From: Saccoglossus kowalevskii
Taxonomy: Eukaryota; Hemichordata; Enteropneusta; Harrimaniidae
DNA length: 15,914 bases
Direction: 5' to 3'
Assembly: GCF_000003605.2 (NCBI RefSeq)
Contig: NW_003107766.1
Span: 64,001-79,914 of the forward strand
Shown: positions 9,432 through 15,914 of the stretch, one piece after another
Layout of the letters: every line of letters starts with the position of its first letter
How positions within the stretch are numbered: position 1 is the first letter of the stretch
Notes under the pieces: model-generated
What the model was told of the DNA's origin: nothing
The model's database searches: none
What the model saw: the letters and a program-made list of their open reading frames with translations, nothing else
Made by a program: the position numbers and the translations under genes

Positions 9432-11720
9432 ACTGATTCACATATCATTCAGAATAGACACTTTGGAACTCAAGGAATTGGTTCACGTATCACTCAGAAT
9501 AGACATTTTGACTCTCAGGGATTGGTTCACGTATCATTCAGAATAGACATTTTGAAACTCAAGGGATTGATTCACGTATCATTCAGAATAAACATTTTGA
9601 CACTCAAGGGATTGATTCACGTATCATTCAGAATAGACATTTTGACACTCAAGGGATTGGTTCACGTATCATTCAGAATAGACATTTTGACACTCAATGG
9701 ACTGATTCACGTATCATTCAGAATATACATTTTTACACTCAAGGGATTGATTCACGTATCATTCAGAATAGACATTTTGACACTCAAGGGATTGGTTCAC
9801 GTATCATTCAGAATAGACATTTTGACACTCAATGAACTGATTCACATATCATTCAGAATTGACACTTTGGCACTCAAGGAATTGGTTCACGTATCACTCA
9901 GAATAGACATTTTGACACTCAGGGATTGGTTCACGTATCATTCAGAATAGACATTTTGAAACTCAAGGGATTGATTCACGTATCATTCAGAATAAACATT
10001 TTGACACTCAAGGGATTGATTCACGTATCATTCAGAATAGACATTTTGACACTCAAGGGACTGATTCACGTATCATTCAGAATAGACATTTTGACACTCA
10101 AGGGATTGATTCACGTATCATTCAGAATAGACATTTTGACACTCAAGGGATTGATTCACGTATCATTCAGAATAGACATTTTGACACTCAAGGGATTGAT
10201 TCAAGTATCATTCAGAATAAACATTTTGACACTCAAGGGATTGATTCACGTATCATTCAGAATAGACATTTTGACACTCAAGGGACTGATTCACGTATCA
10301 TTCAGAATAGACATTTTGACACTCAATGAACTGATTCACATATCATTCAGAATAGACACTTTGGAACTCAAGGAATTGATTCACGTATCATTCAGAATAG
10401 ACATTTTGAAACTCAAGGGACTGATTCACGTATCATTCAGAATAGACATTTTGACACTCAGGGAATTGGTTCACGTATCATTCAGAATAGACATTTTGAA
10501 ACTCAAGGGATTGATTCACGTATCATTCAGAATAAACATTTTGACACTCAAGGGATTGATACACGTATCATTCAGAATAGACATTTTGACACTCAAGGGA
10601 CTGATTCACGTATCATTCAGAATAGACATTTTGAAACTCAAGGGATTGATTCACGTATCATTCAGAATAGACATTTTAAAACTCAAGGGATTGATTCACG
10701 TATCATTCAGAATAAACATTTTGACACTCAAGGGATTGATTCACGTATCATTCAGAATAGACATTTTGAAACTCAAGGGACTGATTCACGTATCATTCAG
10801 AATAGACATTTTGACACTCAGGGATTGGTTCACGTATCATTCAGAATAGACATTTTGAAACTCAAGGGATTGATTCACGTATCATTCAGAATAAACATTT
10901 TGACACTCAAGGGATTGATTCACGTATCATTCAGAATAGACATTTTGACACTCAAGGGACTGATTCACGTATCATTCAGAATAGACATTTTGACACTCAA
11001 TGAACTGATTCACATATCATTCAGAATAGACACTTTGGAACTCAAGGAATTGGTTCACGTATCACTCAGAATAGACATTTTGACACTCAGGGATTGGTTC
11101 ACGTATCATTCAGAATAGACATTTTGAAACTCAAGGAATTGATTCACGTATCATTCAGAATAAACATTTTGACACTCAAGGGATTGATTCACGTATCATT
11201 CAGAATAGACATTTTGACACTCAAGGGATTGGTTCACGTATCATTCAGAATAGACATTTTGACACTCAAGGGATTGATTCAAGTATCATTCAGAATAGAC
11301 ATTTTGACACTCAAGGGATTGGTTCACGTATCATTCAGAATAGACATTTTGACACTCAAGGGATTGATTCACGTATCATTCAGAATAGACATTTTGACAC
11401 TCAAGGGGTTGGTTCACGTATCATTCAGAACAGACATTTTGACACTCAATGGACTGATTCACGTATCATTCAGAATATACATTTTGACACTCAAGGGATT
11501 GATTCACGTATCATTCAGAATACACATTTTGACACTCAAGGGATTGGTTCACGTATCATTCAGAATAGACATTTTGACACTCAATGAACTGATTCACATA
11601 TCATTCAGAATAGACACTTTGGCACTCAAGGAATTAGTTCACGTATCACTCAGAATAGACATTTTGACACTCAGGGATTGGTTCACGTATCATTCAGAAT
11701 AGACATTTTGAAACTCAAGG
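9428..11720 (+). repeat. Distinct subfamily region with modules bounded by a 1-bp-deleted junction
   Basis: From about 9.43 to 11.72 kb the array is dominated by marks rare elsewhere: AATAAACATTTTG, TTTTGAAACTC, CAATGAACTGATTCACATATC, ACTTTGGAACTC or ACTTTGGCACTC, AGGAATTGG and CACTCAGAATAG. Modules begin at a monomer preceded by CTCAGGG with one base lost, at 9520, 9924, 10823, 11092 and 11676. A full-length version (CTCAGGGAATTGG) sits at 10464 in the same context. Spacings are 404, 540, 359, 269 and 584 bases, that is 9, 12, 8, 6 and 13 monomers, each minus one base except the 540. After each junction the first monomer ends GAAACTCAAGG (GAAACTCAAGGAATTG in the module at 11092) and the next has AATAAAC. 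Confidence 0.9.
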
Positions 11721-11855
11721 GATTGATTCACGTATCATTCAGAATAAACATTTTGACACTTAAGGGATTGATTCGCGTATCATTCAGAAAAAACATTTTG
11801 ACACTCAAGGGATTGATTCAAGTATCATTCAGAATAGACATTTTGAAACTCAGGG

Positions 11856-11900
11856 GATTGATTCGCGCAGCATTCAGAATAGACATGTTGATGCTTAAGG
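11856..11900 (+). repeat. Most diverged monomer, with TTCGCGCAGC and GATGCTTAAGG
   Basis: This unit has three clustered changes that turn CACGTATC into CGCGCAGC and a further four in its second half (CATGTTGATGCTTAAGG against CATTTTGACACTCAAGG). It is the least consensus-like monomer I saw. The CGCGCAGC motif recurs at 13032, 13795 and 15191 with a normal second half. Confidence 0.9.
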
Positions 11901-11975
11901 GACTGATTCACGTATCATTCAGAATAGAAATTTTGACACTCAAGGGACTGATACATGTATCATTCAGAATAGACA

Positions 11976-11982
11976 TTTTTTT
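11976..11982 (+). repeat. Seven-T expansion in a CATGTATC monomer
   Basis: The normal four-T run is seven T here, in a monomer with CATGTATC entered through GGGACTGATAC. This is the fourth member of the expanded class (others at 7119, 12924 and 14455). The upstream units differ from the other three, so the block boundary lies close by. Confidence 0.9.
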
Positions 11983-12623
11983 GACACTCAATGGACTGAT
12001 TCACGTATCATTCAGAATAGACATTTTGACACTCAATGGACTGGTTCACGTATCATTCAGAATAGACATTTTGACACTCAAGGGATTGATTCACGTATCA
12101 TTCAGAATAGACATTTTGACACTCAAGGGGTTGGTTCACGTATCATTCAGAACAGATATTTTGACACTCAATGGACTGATTCACGTATCATTCAGAATAG
12201 ACATTTTGACACTCAAGGGACTGATTCACGTATCATTCAGAATAGACATTTTGACACTCAAGGGATTGATTCACGTATCATTCAGAATAGACATTTTGAC
12301 ACTCTAGGGATTGGTTCACGTATCATTCAGAATAGACATTTTGACACTCAAGGGGTTGGTTCACGTATCATTCAGAATACACATTTTGACACTCAAGGGA
12401 TTGGTTCACGTATCATTCAGAATAGACATTTTGACACTCAATGGACTGATTCACGTATCATTCAGAATAGACACTTTGGCACTCAAGGAATTGGTTCACG
12501 TATCATTCAGAATAGACATTTTGACACTCAAGGGATTGGTTCACGTATCATTCAGAATAGACATTTTGACACTCAATGGACTGATTCACGTATCATTCAG
12601 AATAGACATTTTGACACTCAAGG

Positions 12624-12938
12624 GATTGATTCAAGTATCATTCAGAATAGACATTTTGACACTCAAGGGATTGGTTCACGTATCATTCAGAATAGACATT
12701 TTGACACTCAAGGGACTGATTCACGTATCATTCAGAATAGACATTTTGACACTCAAGGGATTGGTTCACGTATCATTCAGAATAGACATTTTGACACTCA
12801 AGGGATTGGTTCACGTATCATTCAGAATAGACATTTTGACACTAAAGGGACTGATTCACGTATCATTCAGAATAGACATTTTGACACTCAAGGGACTGAT
12901 TCATGTATCATTCAGAATAGACATTTTTTTGACACTCA
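12624..12938 (+). repeat. Block ending in a poly-T-expanded monomer, copy 2
   Basis: This has the same series as 6819-7132, including ACTAAAGG (unit start 12849) and a CATGTATC monomer with a lengthened T run, here seven bases (12924-12930). It differs by TATCATTC where the first copy has TATTATTC and by the T count. Confidence 0.86.
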
Positions 12939-13031
12939 AGGGACTGATTCACGTATCATTCAGAATAGACATTTTGACACTCAAGGGATTGGTTCACGTA
13001 TCATTCAGAATAGACATTTTGACACTCAAGG

Positions 13032-13076
13032 GATTGATTCGCGCAGCATTCAGAATAGACATTTTGACACTCAAGG
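13032..13076 (+). repeat. CGCGCAGC variant monomer
   Basis: GATTGATTCGCGCAGC replaces the usual start. Three substitutions (positions 10, 13 and 15) raise the CpG count from one to two. The rest of the unit is consensus. Confidence 0.9.
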
Positions 13077-13389
13077 GATTGGTTCACGTATCATTCAGAA
13101 TAGACATTTTGACACTCAAAGGGATTGGTTCACGTATCATTCAGAATAGACATTTTGACACTCAGGGATTGGTTCACGTATCATTCAGAATACACATTTT
13201 GACACTTAAGGGATTGGTTCACGTATCATTCAGAATAGACATTTTGACACTCAGGGATTGGTTCACGTATCATTCAGAATACACATTTTGACACTTAAGG
13301 GATTGGTTCACGTATCATTCAGAATAGACATTTTGAAACTCAAGGGATTGGTTCACGTATCATTCAGAATAGACATTTTGACACTCAGG

Positions 13390-13702
13390 GATTGGTTCAC
13401 GTATCATTCAGAATACACATTTTGACACTTAAGGGATTGGTTCACGTATCATTCAGAATAGACACTTTGGCACTCAAAGAATTGGTTCATGTATGATTCA
13501 GAATAGACATTTTGACACTCATGGGATTGATTCGCGTATCATTCAGAATAAACATTTTGACACTCAAGGGACTGATTCACGTATCATTCAGAATAGACAT
13601 TTTGGCACTCAAGGAATTGGTTCACGTATCATTCAGAAAAGACATTTTGACACTCAAGGGATTGATTCGTGTATCATTCAGAATAAACATTTTGACACTC
13701 AA
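13390..13702 (+). repeat. 313-bp block (about 7 monomers), copy 1
   Basis: The block starts at a CTCAGGG 1-base-deleted junction and runs through ATACAC with CTTAAGG, ACTTTGGCACTCAAAG, AATTGGTTCATGTATG, CTCATGGGATTGATTCGCG, AATAAAC, GGCACTCAAGG, AAAAGAC and TTCGTGTATC. It recurs exactly 1980 bases (44 monomers) downstream with about five differences. Two further partial junctions of the same type lie just upstream at 13167 and 13256. Confidence 0.88.
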
Positions 13703-13794
13703 GGGACTGATTCACGTATCATTCAGAATAGACATTTTGACACTCAAGGGATTGGTTCACGTATCATTCAGAATAGACATTTTGAAACTCAGGG

Positions 13795-13839
13795 GATTGA
13801 TTCGCGCAGCATTCAGAATAGACATTTTGACACTCAAGG
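13795..13839 (+). repeat. CGCGCAGC variant monomer
   Basis: The same three-base variant as at 13032, entered through TTTTGAAACTCAGGG like the copy at 11856, which suggests the two share an upstream neighbour by descent. Confidence 0.9.
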
Positions 13840-13974
13840 GACTGATTCACGTATCATTCAGAATAGACATTTTGACACTCAATGGACTGATTCACGTATC
13901 ATTCAGAATATACATTTTGACACTCAAGGGATTGATTCAAGTATCATTCAGAATAGACATTTTGACACTCAATG

Positions 13975-14244
13975 GACTGATTCACGTATCATTCAGAATA
14001 TACATTTTGACACTCAAGAGATTGATTCAAGTATCATTCAGAATAGACATTTTGACACTCAAGGGATTGGTTCACGTATCATTCAGAATAGACATTTTGA
14101 CACTCAAGGGATTGATTCACGTATCATTCAGAATAGACATTTTGACACTCAAGGGGATGGTTCACGTATCATTCAGAATACACATTTTGACACTCAAGGG
14201 ATTGGTTCACGTATCATTCAGAATAGACATTTTGACACTCAATG
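13975..14244 (+). repeat. 270-bp block (6 monomers), second copy of 5705-5974
   Basis: This has the same six monomers in the same order, including the rare GGATGGTTCACG unit at 14155. The differences are CAAGA for CAAGG near 14019 and CAATG for CAAGG at the end. Confidence 0.85.
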
Positions 14245-14289
14245 GACTGATTCACGTATCATTCAGAATAAACACTTTGACACTCAAGG

Positions 14290-14472
14290 GATTGGTTCAC
14301 GTATCATTCAGAATAGACATTTTGACACTCAAGGGATTGGTTCACGTATCATTCAGAATAGACATTTTGACACTAAAGGGACTGATTCACGTATCATTCA
14401 GAATAGACATTTTGACACTCAAGGGACTGATTCATGTATCATTCAGAATAGACATTTTTTTGACACTCAAGG
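14290..14472 (+). repeat. Block ending in a poly-T-expanded monomer, partial copy 3
   Basis: Two GATTGGTTCACG monomers, the ACTAAAGG-linked monomer at 14380 and the CATGTATC monomer with seven T (14455-14461) repeat the end of 12624-12938. A second, smaller T expansion (five T, 14548-14552) lies two monomers further on. Confidence 0.83.
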
Positions 14473-14967
14473 GACTGATTCACGTATCATTCAGAATAGA
14501 CATTTTGACACTCAAGGGATTGGTTCACGTATCATTCAGAATAGACATTTTTGACACTCAAGGGATTGATTCAAGTATCATTCAGAATAGACATTTTGAC
14601 ACTCAAGGGGTTGGTTCACGTATCATTCAGAATACACATTTTGACACTCAAGGGATTGGTTCACGTATCATTCAGAATAGACATTTTGACACTCAAGGGA
14701 TTGGTTCACGTATCATTCAGAATAGACATTTTGACACTCAAGGGACTGATTCACGTATAATTCAGAATAGACATTATGACACTCAAGGGACTGATTCACG
14801 TATCATTCACAATAGACATTTTGACACTCAAGAGATTGGTTCACGTATCATTCACAATAGACATTTTGACACTCAAGGGACTGATTCACGTATCATTCAG
14901 AATAGAGATTTTGACACCAAGGGACTGATTCACGTATCATTCAGAATAGACATTTTGACACTCTAGG

Positions 14968-15011
14968 GACTGATTCACGAAAATTCAGAATAGACATTTT
15001 GACATTCAAGG
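14968..15011 (+). repeat. 44-bp variant monomer with CGAAAATTC, fourth copy
   Basis: The same shortened monomer sits after CTCTAGG and ends ACATTCAAGG like the copy at 1621, more than 13 kb away. The units just upstream (CACAAT monomers from about 14800) resemble those before the first copy, so a multi-monomer block was moved, not just one unit. Confidence 0.95.
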
Positions 15012-15190
15012 GATTGGTTCACGTATCATTCAGAATAGCCATTTTGACACTCAAGGGAATGATTCACGTATCATTCAGAATATACATTTTGACACTCAAG
15101 GGACTGATTCACGTATCATTCAGAATATACATTTTACACTCAAGGGACTGATTCACGTATCATTCAGAATAGACATTTTGAAACTCAAGG

Positions 15191-15235
15191 GATTGATTCG
15201 CGCAGCATTCAGAATAGACATTTTGACACTCAAGG
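15191..15235 (+). repeat. CGCGCAGC variant monomer
   Basis: The same variant, entered through TTTTGAAACTCAAGG. It is followed by GACTGATTCACG, as is the copy at 13795. Confidence 0.9.
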
Positions 15236-15369
15236 GACTGATTCACGTATCATTCAGAATAGACATTTTGACACTCAAGGGATTGGTTCACGTATCATTC
15301 AGAATAGACATTTTGACACTCAAGGAATTGGTTCACATATCATTCAGAATAGACATTTTGACACTCAGG

Positions 15370-15682
15370 GATTGGTTCACGTATCATTCAGAATACACAT
15401 TTTGACACTTAAGGGATTGGTTCACGTATCATTCAGAATAGACACTTTGGCACTCAAAGAATTGGTTCATGTATCATTCAGAATAGACATTTTGACACTC
15501 AAGGAATTGATTCGCGTATCATTCAGAATAAACATTTTGACACTCAAGGGACTGATTCACGTATCATTCAGAATAGACACTTTGGCACTCAAGGAATTGG
15601 TTCACGTATCATTCAGAAAAGACATTTTGACACTCAAGGGATTGATTCGTGTATCATTCAGAATAAACATTTTGACACTCAA
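15370..15682 (+). repeat. 313-bp block (about 7 monomers), copy 2
   Basis: This is the second copy of 13390-13702. It reads TATC where the first has TATG (near 15475) and CTCAAGGAATTG where the first has CTCATGGGATTG (near 15500). The match ends at 15683 with CAATGG for CAAGGG. Confidence 0.88.
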
Positions 15683-15729
15683 TGGACTGATTCACGTATC
15701 ATTCAGAATATACATTTTGATACTCAATG

Positions 15730-15914
15730 GGATTGATTCAAGTATCATTCAGAAAAGACATTTTGACACTCAAGGGATTGGTTCACGTAACATTCAGAAT
15801 AGACATTTTGACACTCAAGGGATTGATTCACGTATCATTCAGAATACACATTTTGACACTCAAGGGATTGGTTCATGTATCATTCAGAATAGACATTAGA
15901 CACTCAAGGGATGA
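15730..15914 (+). repeat. Partial copy of the AAAAGAC/ATACAC/CATGTATC monomer series
   Basis: The last four monomers repeat the order seen at 451-630, 3059-3238 and 3869-4048: GATTGATTCAAG with AAAAGAC, GATTGGTTCACG, GATTGATTCACG with ATACAC, and GATTGGTTCATG. Here the second unit reads TAACATTC and the fourth has CATTAGACAC, one base short with a substitution. The window then ends five bases into a further unit (GATGA), which itself looks altered, so the final bases may be lower quality or near an edge. Confidence 0.85.

Larger units (their letters stand above)
1..15914. repeat. 45-bp tandem repeat array (satellite/minisatellite), about 354 monomers, open at both ends
   Basis: Every part of the window can be read as head-to-tail copies of one 45-base unit, all in the same orientation. 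The majority unit is GATTGGTTCACG (1-12), TATC (13-16), ATTCAGAATAGACATTTTG (17-35), ACACTCAAGG (36-45). I count 354 full units; adding up all length variants gives a net -21 bases, which agrees with the position of the last unit. There are no unique spacers, inversions or inserted foreign sequences. Common variants are T/C at 3, G/A at 6, C/A at 11, G/T/C/A at 27, C/T at 38-39, and GG, TG, GA or GT at 44-45. C at 3 occurs almost always with A at 6, and A at 11 only with T3-A6, so units fall into linked classes. Known arrays of this kind are eukaryotic satellite or minisatellite DNA; the organism and chromosomal site are not determinable here. Confidence 0.98.

Noticed and set aside
89-15899. 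Long open frames encoding 15-residue repeat proteins
   Set aside because: They follow from a 45-base unit lacking stops in two frames. They begin and end inside ordinary monomers, overlap each other, are cut by shared indels and point stops, and have no unique domain, leader or start signal.
1-15914. CRISPR array
   Set aside because: Units are contiguous with no unique spacers; the whole 45 bases repeat, and no cas-like gene is present.
1-15914. Centromere protein B box or a nucleosome-length unit
   Set aside because: I see no sequence resembling the CENP-B box. Four monomers make 180 bases, close to nucleosome spacing, but nothing in the sequence shows a four-unit phase, so centromere function is not supported.
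1-15914. Transposon, retroelement, tRNA or rRNA gene within the array
   Set aside because: Every stretch is accounted for by the 45-base unit and its small indels; no insert longer than three bases was found.

Overview
The whole 15,914-base window is one tandem array of a 45-base monomer. It runs off both ends, and I found no flanking unique sequence, gene, RNA gene or mobile element. Walking the array end to end gives 354 complete monomers plus a 5-base partial one. The net length change from about 28 indel sites is -21 bases, and 354 x 45 - 21 = 15,909, which matches the observed phase of the last monomer. Numbered from the conserved G that follows CAAGG, the majority monomer reads GATTGGTTCACG (1-12), TATC (13-16), ATTCAGAATAGACATTTTG (17-35), ACACTCAAGG (36-45). 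It is about 38% G+C (17 of 45), has almost no strand skew (14 A, 14 T, 9 G, 8 C) and carries one CpG, inside ACGT.

Arrays of this length and homogeneity, with no spacers, are typical of eukaryotic satellite or minisatellite heterochromatin. I therefore infer a eukaryotic, probably animal or plant, nuclear genome. No sequence here lets me name the organism.

The array is not random copies of one unit. Variation falls in a few linked classes: GATTGGTTCACG, GATTGATTCACG, GATTGATTCAAG and GACTGATTCACG, with further marks at position 27 and positions 44-45. Runs of monomers are copied as blocks. Region 1-2.4 kb has a 30-monomer block that recurs at 7.6-8.9 kb. Its first half also recurs at 2.6-3.3 kb. 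Region 3.06-4.68 kb is a near-perfect 810-base tandem duplication, part of which is also found at 1.75-2.29 kb. Region 4.7-7.5 kb mixes blocks and holds two copies of a 35-base short monomer. Region 9.4-11.7 kb is a separate subfamily with repeated modules of 6, 8, 9, 12 and 13 monomers, four of the five ending in the same 1-base deletion. Region 11.7-15.9 kb is a mosaic of pieces shared with the rest plus CGCG-bearing and poly-T-expanded monomers.

Because 45 is a multiple of 3 and two forward frames of the monomer lack stops, the array is full of long overlapping open frames (up to 570 codons) of 15-residue repeats. I judge these artefacts of the repeat: both frames are broken repeatedly by shared frameshifts and point stops, and variation is mostly non-synonymous in both. 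No genes are annotated. I saw no evidence of a novel functional system. The interest lies in the amplification history recorded in the array.
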